Below, piece by piece: positions 8,086-15,863 of a stretch of 64,000 nucleotides of DNA. The DNA comes from Streptomyces tagetis (GTDB lineage Bacteria > Actinomycetota > Actinomycetes > Streptomycetales > Streptomycetaceae): assembly GCF_018069565.1 (NCBI RefSeq), contig NZ_JAGPNL010000006.1:248001-312000 (forward strand), given 5' to 3'. Under the pieces are notes generated by a model. The model saw only the letters and a list, made by a program, of their open reading frames with translations. It had not been told where the DNA came from and made no database searches. Within the stretch, counting starts at the first letter, position 1, and each line of letters opens with the position of its first letter. Made by a program: the position numbers and the translations under genes.

Positions 8086-9567
8086 ATGGCCGTCGACTAC
8101 CTCGTGATCGTCGTCTATCTCGCCGGCATGCTGGCCATGGGCTGGTGGGGCATGCGCCGCGCCCGGTCCAAGAGCGATTTCCTGGTCGCCGGCCGCCGCC
8201 TCGGCCCCGCCATGTACTCCGGCACGATGGCCGCGATCGTCCTCGGCGGCGCCTCCACCATCGGCGGCGTCGGCCTCGGCTACAAGCACGGCATATCCGG
8301 CGCCTGGATGGTCCTCACCATCGGCCTCGGACTGCTCGCCCTCTCCGTCTTCTTCTCCGCCCGCATCGCCCGGCTCAAGGTCTACACCGTCTCCGAGATG
8401 CTCGACCTGCGCTACGGCGGCAAGGCCGGCATCATCTCCGGCATCGTCATGTGGGCGTACACCCTGATGCTCGCGGTGACCTCCACCATCGCCTACGCCA
8501 CGATCTTCGACGTCCTCTTCGACGTGAACCGCACCCTGGCGATCGTCCTCGGCGGCTCCATCGTCGTCGCCTACTCCACGCTCGGCGGCATGTGGTCCAT
8601 CACCCTCACCGACATGGTGCAGTTCGTGGTGAAGACCATCGGCGTGCTCCTCCTGCTGCTGCCCATCGCGGTCGTCAAGGCCGGCGGCTTCGGCGCCATG
8701 AGGGACCAGCTCCCCGCCTCGTACTTCGACCCGCTGGGCATCGGCGGCGAGGCCATCTTCACCTACGTGATGATCTACACCTTCGGCATGCTGATCGGGC
8801 AGGACATCTGGCAGCGGGTGTTCACCGCGCGCGGCGACTCCACCGCCAAGTGGGGCGGCACCGTCGCCGGCACCTACTGTCTCGCCTACGCCGTCGCCGG
8901 CGCCGTCATCGGCACCGCCGCCAAGGTGCTCTACCCGAACCTCGCCAGCGCCGACGACGCCTTCGCCACCATCGTCAAGCACGAACTCCCCGTCGGCGTG
9001 CGCGGACTGGTGCTCGCCGCCGCCCTCGCCGCCGTCATGTCGACCTCCTCCGGCGCGCTCATCGCCTGCGCCACCGTCGCCAACAACGACATCTGGTCGC
9101 GGCTGCGCGGCGTCGTGCGACCCGGCGCGGCCGACGGCGACCACGACGAGGTCCGCGGCAACCGCGCCTTCATCCTCGCCATGGGCCTCGCCGTGATCGC
9201 CACCGCCATCGCCCTCAACGACGTCGTCGAGGCGCTCACCGTCGCCTACAACCTCCTCGTCGGCGGCCTCCTCGTGCCCATCCTCGGCGGACTGCTCTGG
9301 CGGCGCGGCACCGCGCAGGGCGCCCTCGCCGCCGTCGTCGTCGGCGGTCTCGCCGCCCTCGGCCTCATGGCCGGCTACGGCATCCTCGCCACCGAGCCCG
9401 TCGCCTACGGACTCCCCGCCGCCCTCGTCGTCTACGTCGCCGTCTCCCTGGCGACCCCGCCGACCGACCCCGCCGTCCTCGCCGCCTGGCGCGACCGCCT
9501 CGCGGGCCGGGACGTGCCGCCGTCCGCCCCCGACACCGCCCCCGAGCCCGCGCCGACGCGACAGTAG
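8086..9567 (+). CDS. Sodium:solute symporter (SSS family)
   Basis: 493 residues with about 13 hydrophobic segments, the normal SSS/LeuT-fold size. Typical family features: MGWWGMRRARSKSDFLVAGR (18-37) after TM1, GGASTIGGVGLGYKHG (about 52-67), and the family signature region AALAAVMSTSSGALIACATV late in the protein. GAAGGAG lies 6 bases before ATG 8086. It is the first gene of a unit continuing into the ureohydrolase 53 bp later and is divergent from PucR. It probably imports a nitrogen compound (guanidino acid, polyamine or ureide) that the next two enzymes degrade. The substrate is inferred only from context. Confidence 0.9.
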   Translation: MAVDYLVIVVYLAGMLAMGWWGMRRARSKSDFLVAGRRLGPAMYSGTMAAIVLGGASTIGGVGLGYKHGISGAWMVLTIGLGLLALSVFFSARIARLKVYTVSEMLDLRYGGKAGIISGIVMWAYTLMLAVTSTIAYATIFDVLFDVNRTLAIVLGGSIVVAYSTLGGMWSITLTDMVQFVVKTIGVLLLLLPIAVVKAGGFGAMRDQLPASYFDPLGIGGEAIFTYVMIYTFGMLIGQDIWQRVFTARGDSTAKWGGTVAGTYCLAYAVAGAVIGTAAKVLYPNLASADDAFATIVKHELPVGVRGLVLAAALAAVMSTSSGALIACATVANNDIWSRLRGVVRPGAADGDHDEVRGNRAFILAMGLAVIATAIALNDVVEALTVAYNLLVGGLLVPILGGLLWRRGTAQGALAAVVVGGLAALGLMAGYGILATEPVAYGLPAALVVYVAVSLATPPTDPAVLAAWRDRLAGRDVPPSAPDTAPEPAPTRQ

Positions 9568-9620
9568 AGTCGTACGGCCGGCAGTGCATACGTGACGAAG
9601 CGCCCGAAGGAAGGCAGTAC

Positions 9621-10613
9621 ATGAGCAGCAGCAACGAGACGCCGCGCGGTCCGGTCGACTCCTCCCGCGTACCGCGCTACGCCGGCCCCGCGACCTTCGC
9701 CCGGCTGCCCCGCCTGGACGAGGTCGGCCGGGCCGACGTGGCCGTGGTCGGCGTCCCCTTCGACTCGGGCGTCTCCTACCGCCCCGGCGCCCGCTTCGGC
9801 GGCAACGCCATCCGCGAGGCGTCCCGGCTGCTGCGCCCGTACAACCCGGCCCAGGACGCCTCCCCCTTCGCCCTCGCCCAGGTAGCCGACGGCGGCGACA
9901 TCGCCGTCAACCCCTTCAACATCCACGAGGCCGTCGAGGGGATCGAGGCCGCCGCCGACGAACTCCTCGGCACCGGCGCCCGCCTGATGACCCTGGGCGG
10001 CGACCACACCATCGCCCTCCCGCTGCTGCGCTCGGTCGCCCGGCGGCACGGCCCGGTCGCCCTCCTCCACTTCGACGCCCACCTCGACACCTGGGACACC
10101 TACTTCGGCGCCGAGTACACCCACGGCACCCCCTTCCGGCGGGCGGTGGAGGAGGGCATCCTCGACACCGAGGCCCTCTCCCACGTGGGCATCCGCGGCC
10201 CGCTGTACGGCAAGAAGGACCTCACCGACGACGCGAAGATGGGCTTCGGCATCGTCACCTCCGCGGACGTCTACCGGCGCGGCGCCGACGAGGTCGCCGA
10301 CCAGTTGCGCCAGCGCATCGGGGACCGCCCGCTCTACATCTCCATCGACATCGACTGCCTCGACCCGGCCCACGCGCCCGGCACCGGCACCCCCGAGGCC
10401 GGCGGCATGACCTCCCGCGAACTGCTGGAGATCCTGCGCGGACTCTCCTCCTGCAACCTGGTCTCCGCCGACGTCGTCGAGGTCGCCCCCGCCTACGACC
10501 ACGCCGAGATCACCGCGGTGGCGGCCTCCCACACCGCGTACGAACTGACCACCCTGATGAGCCGCCAGATCGCCGAGGCGCGGGAGCGGAACGAGGAGAG
10601 CGCGTCCCGGTGA
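9621..10613 (+). CDS. Ureohydrolase: agmatinase or guanidinobutyrase
   Basis: 330 residues of the arginase/agmatinase fold. The binuclear Mn2+ motifs are intact: TLGGDHTIALP, HFDAHLDTWD and ISIDIDCLDPAHAPGTGTPE. Members hydrolyse a guanidino group to an amine plus urea. It would be annotated speB by similarity, but the family includes guanidinobutyrases that cannot be told apart by these motifs. The translationally coupled ThDP-decarboxylase downstream (4-bp overlap) and the symporter upstream make a guanidinobutyrate or ketoarginine route at least as plausible as agmatine breakdown. The start ATG 9621 follows GAAGGAAGG. Loop residues near GTPEAGGMTSRE would decide specificity by comparison with characterised enzymes. 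Confidence 0.9.
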   Translation: MSSSNETPRGPVDSSRVPRYAGPATFARLPRLDEVGRADVAVVGVPFDSGVSYRPGARFGGNAIREASRLLRPYNPAQDASPFALAQVADGGDIAVNPFNIHEAVEGIEAAADELLGTGARLMTLGGDHTIALPLLRSVARRHGPVALLHFDAHLDTWDTYFGAEYTHGTPFRRAVEEGILDTEALSHVGIRGPLYGKKDLTDDAKMGFGIVTSADVYRRGADEVADQLRQRIGDRPLYISIDIDCLDPAHAPGTGTPEAGGMTSRELLEILRGLSSCNLVSADVVEVAPAYDHAEITAVAASHTAYELTTLMSRQIAEARERNEESASR

Positions 10614-12301
10614 CCCACGACCACGACCTGGTGCTCCGCCCGACCGACGCCCAGACGAAGGCCGCCCTCGCCCCGCCCCCCGGCCGCATCGGCGGCGATC
10701 TGGTCATGGAGACGCTGGCCGGGCTCGGCGCGACCACCGTCTTCGGCCTGCCCGGCCAGCACGCCCTCGGCATGTTCGACGCGCTGCGCCGCTCCGACCT
10801 GCGGTACGTCGGCCTGCGCGTCGAGAACAACGCCGGTTTCGCCGCCGACGCCTACGGCCGGATCACCGGCGAGGCCGCCCCGCTGCTGCTGTCGACCGGC
10901 CCCGGGGCGCTGACCGCGCTGGCCGCGCTGCACGAGGCCGCCGCCGCCTCCGCCCCCGTCCTCGCCATCAGCAGCCAGGTCCCGGCCGCCGGACTCGGCG
11001 GGGGCCGCCACGGCTACCTGCACGAACTGCCCGACCAGGCGGCCTCCTTCCGGGGCGTCGTCAAGTCCGTGCACACCGTCCGCACCCCCTCGCAGATCCC
11101 CTCCGCCCTCGCGGACGCCTGGCGCTCCGCGCTGAGCGCGCCGCACGGGCCGGTGTGGGTGGAGATCCCGCAGGACGTGCTGCTGGCCGAGACCCACCTG
11201 CCCGTCGTCACGGCCGCGGACGCGACCCCCGCGGAACTGGTCCCGCGCGTCGAACTCACCGCCGTCGCCGCCGACCTTCTGGCCCATGCCGAGCGGCCGG
11301 CCATCATCGCCGGCGGCGGAGTGGTACGCGCCGACGCCTCCGGCAAACTGCGCCGACTGGCCGAGCGGCTGGCGGCACCGGTCGTGACGACCTTCGGCGG
11401 CAAGGGCGCCTTCCCCTGGCAGCACCCGCTCTCGCTCCAGTCCTGGCTGGAGGACCGGCACACCACCGACTTCCTGGAGGACGCCGACGTCCTGCTCGTC
11501 GTCGGCTCGGGCCTCGGCGAACTCTCCTCGAACTACCACACGTTCCGGCCACGCGGCCGGGTCGTCCAGATCGAGGCCGACCTCGGCAAGCTGGAGTCCA
11601 ACCACCCCGCGCTCGGCATCCACGCGGACGCCCGCCTCGCCCTCCAGGCCCTGCTGGAGACGGTGCCCGAACGCACCGACCCGACCGCCCCCGACCGCGT
11701 CCGCACGCTGTTGGAGAAGGTCCGCGCCCGCATCGACGCCCAGGAACTCACCCTGGAACAGGACGTGCTGGCCGCCGTCCGCCGCGCCCTGCCGGACGGC
11801 TCACCGTCCTTCTGGGACATGACGATCCTCGCCTACTGGGCCTGGTCGGCCTTCGACGCCAAGGCGCCCAACACCATGCACTCGGCCCAGGGCGCGGGCG
11901 GCCTCGGCTACGGCTTCCCGGCGGCACTCGGCGCGGCTGTCGCCGACCCCACCCGCCCGGTGCTGGCGGTCTCCGGCGACGGCGGCGCCCTCTACTCCAT
12001 CGCCGAACTCGCCACCGCCCGCCAGTACGACCTGGACGTCACCTGGCTCATCGTCGACGACGGCGGCTACGGCATCCTGCGCGAGTACATGACCGACACC
12101 TTCGGGCAGCCCACGGCGACGGAGCTGGCCCGCCCGGACTACGCGGCGCTGGCCGAGTCCTTCGGGGTGCCGGGCGTACGGACCACCCCGCAGTCGCTGG
12201 AGGACGACCTCACGGCGGCCCTGGCGACCCCGGGCCCCTCGGTGGTCGTCCTCCCGGCCGTACTGCGGATGTTCGCGCCGACCCATCTCGACGGCCGGTA
12301 G
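10610..12301 (+). CDS. ThDP-dependent decarboxylase, acetolactate-synthase-like (possible 2-ketoarginine decarboxylase)
   Basis: 563 residues with the three-domain architecture of ThDP enzymes: PYR domain with the cofactor-activating Glu in LRVENNAGFAADAYGR, central domain (IIAGGGVVRADASGKLRRLA) and PP domain with GDGGALYSIAELATARQYDL. The motif that normally ends in NN reads VDDGGYG here, so the Mg2+ ligand would be Asp. The GTG start overlaps the ureohydrolase stop by 4 bp (GTGA), so the two are co-translated. No acetolactate synthase small subunit or ilvC is nearby, which argues against valine biosynthesis. In Pseudomonas the arginine transaminase route uses an acetolactate-synthase-like enzyme (AruI) to decarboxylate 2-ketoarginine and a guanidinobutyrase later; this gene pair matches that logic. 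Confidence 0.85.
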   Translation: MTHDHDLVLRPTDAQTKAALAPPPGRIGGDLVMETLAGLGATTVFGLPGQHALGMFDALRRSDLRYVGLRVENNAGFAADAYGRITGEAAPLLLSTGPGALTALAALHEAAAASAPVLAISSQVPAAGLGGGRHGYLHELPDQAASFRGVVKSVHTVRTPSQIPSALADAWRSALSAPHGPVWVEIPQDVLLAETHLPVVTAADATPAELVPRVELTAVAADLLAHAERPAIIAGGGVVRADASGKLRRLAERLAAPVVTTFGGKGAFPWQHPLSLQSWLEDRHTTDFLEDADVLLVVGSGLGELSSNYHTFRPRGRVVQIEADLGKLESNHPALGIHADARLALQALLETVPERTDPTAPDRVRTLLEKVRARIDAQELTLEQDVLAAVRRALPDGSPSFWDMTILAYWAWSAFDAKAPNTMHSAQGAGGLGYGFPAALGAAVADPTRPVLAVSGDGGALYSIAELATARQYDLDVTWLIVDDGGYGILREYMTDTFGQPTATELARPDYAALAESFGVPGVRTTPQSLEDDLTAALATPGPSVVVLPAVLRMFAPTHLDGR

Positions 12302-12318
12302 CCGGCACGGCACGGCTC

Positions 12319-13527
12319 CTACCAGATGGCCGCGACCCACTCCGGGTGGTCGACGAACGGGTTGCGGTTGTGCTGGTAGGAGTCGTGGATGACCTGGTTG
12401 CGGCGCTGCTCGAAGGCGTCCGGCGGGTCCTCGGCGCTCCACTTCTTCAGCACGTCCAGCTTGCCGATGAACGGCTTGCTGCCGTTGCCGACGCTGCCGT
12501 TGACCTCCAGGTCCGGCCAGCCGTCGTCGCCCTCGTAGCGGACCGCCATGTAGAAGATCATGCGGGCCACGTCCCCCTTGACGGCGTCGCGGGGTTCGAA
12601 GGAGTCGGAGTCGCCGAGGCTGCCGCCGCCGCCCGGGACGGGGCTGCCGCCGTTGTCGAAGTCCTTGTTGCCGCGCGAGCTGTTGACCTGGACGTCTGCG
12701 GGCCGCAGGTGGTGCAGGTCGGTGCCGGGGCCGGTGGCGGTGCCGAAGTCGCCGTGGGACTTGGCCCACACGTGCTCGCGGTTCCAGTCGCCGGTGTTGC
12801 CGCCGTTGCGCATTTTGGCGCGCGAGTCGCCCGAGTACAGCAGGATCACGTTGGCGCTGTTGCCGGGGTCCTGGTCGGTGTCCTTGAGCGCGTCCCAGAC
12901 GGCGGCGTAGGAGAGCTTGGTCTGGTCGCTGATGATCGTGTGGAGGGCGGCCTTCAGGTCGTCCCCGGTCTTGCCGACGGCGTCCTTGTAGTACGTCGAG
13001 TCGTAGTCCGCCGCGGTGATGGGCGGGGCTGCCATGACCGGCGGGGCCGCGGTGATGGGCGGGGCCGTCATGACCGGCGGGGCCGGTGGGGCCGGCAGGG
13101 CCGGTGGGGCGGACGTGACCGTCGCGGCCGATGGAGCCGACGGGGCTGATGGAGCCGACGGGGCTGATGGAGCCGATGGAGCCGACGGGGCCCACAGGGC
13201 TGATGGAGCCGACAGGGCCGACGGGGCCCACAGGGCTGATGGAGCCGACAGGGCCGACGGGGCCCACAGGGCTGATGGAGCCGACAGGGCCGACGGAGCC
13301 GACAGGGCTGATGGAGCCGACAGGGCCGACGGGGCCGACAGGGCTGATGGAGCCGATGGAGCCAGTGGGGCCGGCAGGGCCGGCAGGGCTGCCGCGGCCG
13401 GTGGGCCCGGCGGGGGCGGTGCGGCGGTGGCCGGGGCCGCGGTCAGGGAAGGGGCGGCGAGGCCGGCCAGGACGGCAGCGGTGGCGAGGGCCACCGCCCT
13501 CCGGCGACGGATGCGTATCGCGAGCAT
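12319..13527 (-). CDS. Secreted endonuclease I (EndA/NucM type) with Ala-Pro-Ser-rich stalk
   Basis: 402 residues from ATG 13527. The signal peptide is IRIRRRRAVALATAAVLAGL followed by AAPSLTAAPATAA. A hydrophobic, proline-rich stalk follows with many APSALS / APSALW hexapeptides (about residues 50-150). The catalytic domain of the endonuclease I family covers the C-terminal 240 residues: STYYKDAVGKTGDDLKAALH, the His/metal motif WNREHVWAKSHGDFG, DLHHLRPADVQVNSSRGNKD, and a conserved end NPFVDHPEWVAAIW. It should degrade extracellular DNA or RNA. An upstream GTG at 13578 is in frame but would bury the signal peptide. It converges on the ThDP enzyme gene. The leader holds a 9-bp inverted repeat. 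Confidence 0.9.
   Translation of the reverse strand: MLAIRIRRRRAVALATAAVLAGLAAPSLTAAPATAAPPPPGPPAAAALPALPAPLAPSAPSALSAPSALSAPSALSAPSALSAPSALWAPSALSAPSALWAPSALSAPSALWAPSAPSAPSAPSAPSAPSAPSAATVTSAPPALPAPPAPPVMTAPPITAAPPVMAAPPITAADYDSTYYKDAVGKTGDDLKAALHTIISDQTKLSYAAVWDALKDTDQDPGNSANVILLYSGDSRAKMRNGGNTGDWNREHVWAKSHGDFGTATGPGTDLHHLRPADVQVNSSRGNKDFDNGGSPVPGGGGSLGDSDSFEPRDAVKGDVARMIFYMAVRYEGDDGWPDLEVNGSVGNGSKPFIGKLDVLKKWSAEDPPDAFEQRRNQVIHDSYQHNRNPFVDHPEWVAAIW
13133..13360 (-). repeat. Tandem repeat encoding the APSALS stalk of the nuclease
   Basis: Near-perfect 18-bp units of the form GGGGCTGATGGAGCCGAC and variants (GGGGCCCACAGGGCTGAT), giving the hexapeptide APSALS or APSALW on the minus strand. 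The opposite strand also stays open and reads as PTG- or ADG-rich low-complexity peptide, an artefact. Confidence 0.85.
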
Positions 13528-13537
13528 GTGGGGTGTC

Positions 13538-13568
13538 CGATCTACGCGGGTTGACGGTGCGTAGATCG
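13538..13568. promoter_or_regulatory. 9-bp perfect inverted repeat in the nuclease leader
   Basis: CGATCTACG (13538-13546) and CGTAGATCG (13560-13568) are perfect arms around a 13-base spacer, just upstream of the nuclease ATG. It may be an operator or an mRNA hairpin. I do not recognise the motif. Confidence 0.55.
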
Positions 13569-13717
13569 TGGCATGCACATGCGGTGCGTCGGGTGGACAC
13601 GGCGTGGCGATTACGTGACAAAACGCCAGGTCCAGCGAGAGAAGGGAGAGTTGGGAGCCCTGGGGGACGGGAGCCGGGTGTGCCCGCGGAGGTGGACGGG
13701 TGCCGGTGCGCCGTGGC

Positions 13718-14326
13718 TCAGTCCGTAGGGGTCCAGGGGGTGAGCAGATCGCTCACCAGTTCCCCGAAGGCGTCGTCCAGCGCGTCCTCCCGCTCCTGGT
13801 CGCCGACGGCCTCGGGGCAGAGCGCCGCCGGGCGGGCGACCCAGAGGATCTTCCACGTCCTGGACCGCAGTGCCGGGTCGGCCAGGACACCGCCGCGTGG
13901 GGCCAGCGGATGCAGCACATCGCCGACCCGGTCCGCCGCCGTCCGCACCAGCGGACCGTCCACCGCGCTGTGCGCGGCGGAGAACACCCCGGGCGAGGAG
14001 CGCGCCACCGCGGCCGTCGTGGGATGCCGGCGCACCACCCGGACCACCTCGGTCAGATGCGCCACGATGCCCGGCACGGTGCCGTCGCTGGGCGCCGTCC
14101 GCCGGGCCTCGTCGAAGGCATACCCGATCTCGACCGTCATCGCCCGGGTGCGCAGCGCGCCGGCCGACTTCCAGTGGGTGTAGAGGAAGGTGCGCGAGGT
14201 GCCGCACTCCCGGGCGATGACCGACAGCGGGACATCGAGGCCGTGCGTCCGCATGAGGAGCCGCACCGTCCGGATCACGTGCCCGGTGGCGTAGATGTTG
14301 CGGCCAGGACCGTAGAAGAAGCTCAC
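13718..14326 (-). CDS. TetR-like transcriptional regulator
   Basis: 202 residues if started at GTG 14326. The N-terminal DNA-binding domain is recognisable: VIRTVRLLMRTHGLDVPLSV, then IARECGTSRTFLYTHWKSAG. The rest is a poorly conserved helical domain rich in Arg and Ala. No ribosome-binding site is visible at the chosen start, and in-frame sequence stays open far upstream into low-complexity DNA, so the start is uncertain. A 10-bp inverted repeat brackets the upstream region (14347-14426). It lies next to an IS5-type remnant and a heptamer array, so this may be a recently rearranged locus. Target genes are unknown. Confidence 0.65.
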   Translation of the reverse strand: MSFFYGPGRNIYATGHVIRTVRLLMRTHGLDVPLSVIARECGTSRTFLYTHWKSAGALRTRAMTVEIGYAFDEARRTAPSDGTVPGIVAHLTEVVRVVRRHPTTAAVARSSPGVFSAAHSAVDGPLVRTAADRVGDVLHPLAPRGGVLADPALRSRTWKILWVARPAALCPEAVGDQEREDALDDAFGELVSDLLTPWTPTD

Positions 14327-14346
14327 AGCACACCATGGTCGAAAAA

Positions 14347-14426
14347 ACGTGAACAGATGCCGGACAAATGTCAGAAAGGCACTCGGACGAGCGATGGGCG
14401 GGCGACCCGAGCCAAACTGTTCACGT
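14347..14426. promoter_or_regulatory. Widely spaced 10-bp inverted repeat upstream of the TetR-like gene
   Basis: ACGTGAACAG (14347-14356) and CTGTTCACGT (14417-14426) are perfect complements 60 bp apart in a locally AT-richer stretch with AAAAAA. Possible paired half-operators, or ends of a lost small element. Confidence 0.5.
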
Positions 14427-14523
14427 TCTGGAGAGAGGGGTGGTCCCCCGGAGCCCCCGATCCCCCCTCCCGCCGACGCCCCCACCGCCCAACCCCACCC
14501 AGCCCCACCCGAGCAACCCCGCC

Positions 14524-14635
14524 GCCCATCGCCCATCGTCCATCGCCCGCCGCCCGCCGCCCGCCGCCCGCCGCCCGCCGCCCGCCGGCCGACGACCGAC
14601 GACCGCGGTCCGTGGTCCGTGGTCCGTGGTCCGCT
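14524..14635. repeat. Sixteen consecutive heptamers (GNCCRNN-type array)
   Basis: Read in steps of seven from 14524: GCCCATC twice, GTCCATC, GCCCGCC six times, GGCCGAC, GACCGAC, GACCGCG, GTCCGTG three times, GTCCGCT. Every unit keeps G at position 1 and CC at positions 3-4 across three sequence sub-families, so the array holds phase for 112 bp. Confidence 0.9.
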
Positions 14636-14689
14636 CACCCAACCGGTCTTGCCCAGCCAGCCATGCGGGGCACCGCGGTGGGCTTGTCG

Positions 14690-15007
14690 AAGTCGTAGCC
14701 GCGGTCGGCGAAGAGCCGCCGGGGACGATGGCGGGGTCCGCGCAGGCCCCGGATGCGGGGAATGGCGTCGAGCGGCGGGATGAGCTGGGTGACGTGGTGC
14801 CGTTCCCGCCGGTCAGAGACACCGCGAGCGGGGTGCCGTGCCGGTCGACGATCAGGTGGTGCTTGCTGCCAGGACGACCGTGGTCGGCCGGTGACGGCCG
14901 AGCGTGGAGCCCCCTTTCCCTGTGTACCGGTGTCGCCGTTCTGGGCAGGGCGACAGCAGAGGAGCCACGAGGGCCCACAGGTCACCGGGTACAGGATCAA
15001 TTTCCAC
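14690..15007 (-). pseudogene. IS5-family transposase remnant
   Basis: Pieces of one transposase appear in different minus-strand frames: the N-terminus VPGDLWALVAPLLSPCPERR near 15007; GRPGSKHHLIVDRHGTPLAV followed by SLTGGN near 14850; and HVTQLIPPLDAIPRIRGLRG followed by RLFADRGYDFDK near 14700. These are standard segments of actinomycete IS5-type transposases, in the right order. The sequence between the N-terminus and the SKHHLIVD block (most of the first half) is deleted, there are at least two frameshifts, and the 3' half after GYDFDK is gone. It is a dead insertion sequence with no intact ends seen. Confidence 0.85.
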
Positions 15008-15863
15008 GCACGGAAGGGTGCCAGAAGAACGTGGTCGAGGTGGATAGTTCCGCCCAGCACACTCGTCCGATGAGCGAGAGCGCAGAGCCCGACAGATGGG
15101 AGGGCCCCAGTGGCCATGGTCCTCTCCGGCCTGGCGGCTCAGTGGCCGTGGTCCCTTCCGGGCCTGGCGGCCCTGCGCCCACGGTGCCCTCCGGGCCCGG
15201 CGGTACCGGCCATGGCACCCCCGGCCCGCCGAGCCACCGTGAAGTACCGGGCCGTCACAGGGCACGACCGAGGCGCGCTCCGTGTACCGTCCACCGCCAC
15301 CGCCGCCGGGGGCGACGGCACCGCCACTGCTACCACCGCCGGGGGCGACGGCACCGCCACTGGCACCGGCACGGCCACCGGCATCGGCATCGGCACGGCC
15401 ACCCGCACCGGGCCCGGTCCGGGCCGGCCGCTTGCGGTGGTCCTGGCCACGATTCGCGGCGCCGGCACGTCACCACGGAGGGACTGACCGCCCCCGGACG
15501 CGACCGTCCACGGCGGGTGGAGCGGGGTGATTCCCCGGCCGGCACCGGAAACCTGTGCCCGGTCGGGCCGCCCGTGGCCGCCGGGGCGGGCCGCACTCCC
15601 TCGGTGCGGCGGCCATCGTGGGAGGGCCCGGTCGCCGCCAGGCACCGGCACCACCGTGGCCGTGACTCCACGGGCCCCTGGCCTGCCACGGCGCCCCGGG
15701 CGGGGGCGCCGGGCGGGGCGTGGCCCGGACCGGTCGGTTCTGCCGGCCTCGGGCGTACGTCCGGTCCGGTGAGCCGGCGCCGCCGAATGTGACGGCGGGA
15801 TGAAAAACGGCCCCGCCCGTGTTGGTGCATCCGGAAGATCAGGGACGATCGGAGGGCTCCGGC
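15008..15863. other. Gene-free stretch before the ABC exporter, with imperfect repeats
   Basis: No convincing gene. 15110-15220 holds three imperfect GC-rich units of about 30-36 bp (GTGGCC.TGGTCC...GGCCTGGCGG). 15303-15361 holds a 26-bp sequence present twice at 33-bp spacing, followed by further GGCACCGG/GGCATCGG microrepeats. Open frames here are compositional. Likely debris around the IS remnant. Confidence 0.6.
15303..15361. repeat. 33-bp-spaced direct repeat
   Basis: The 26 bases at 15303-15328, beginning CCGCCGGGGGCGACGGCACC, recur exactly at 15336-15361. Non-coding by all visible signs. Confidence 0.75.

Noticed and set aside
13016..13564. Plus-strand ADG/PTG-rich, collagen-looking frames
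   Set aside because: They are the complement of the APSALS repeats of the nuclease, which has a signal peptide and catalytic domain on the minus strand.
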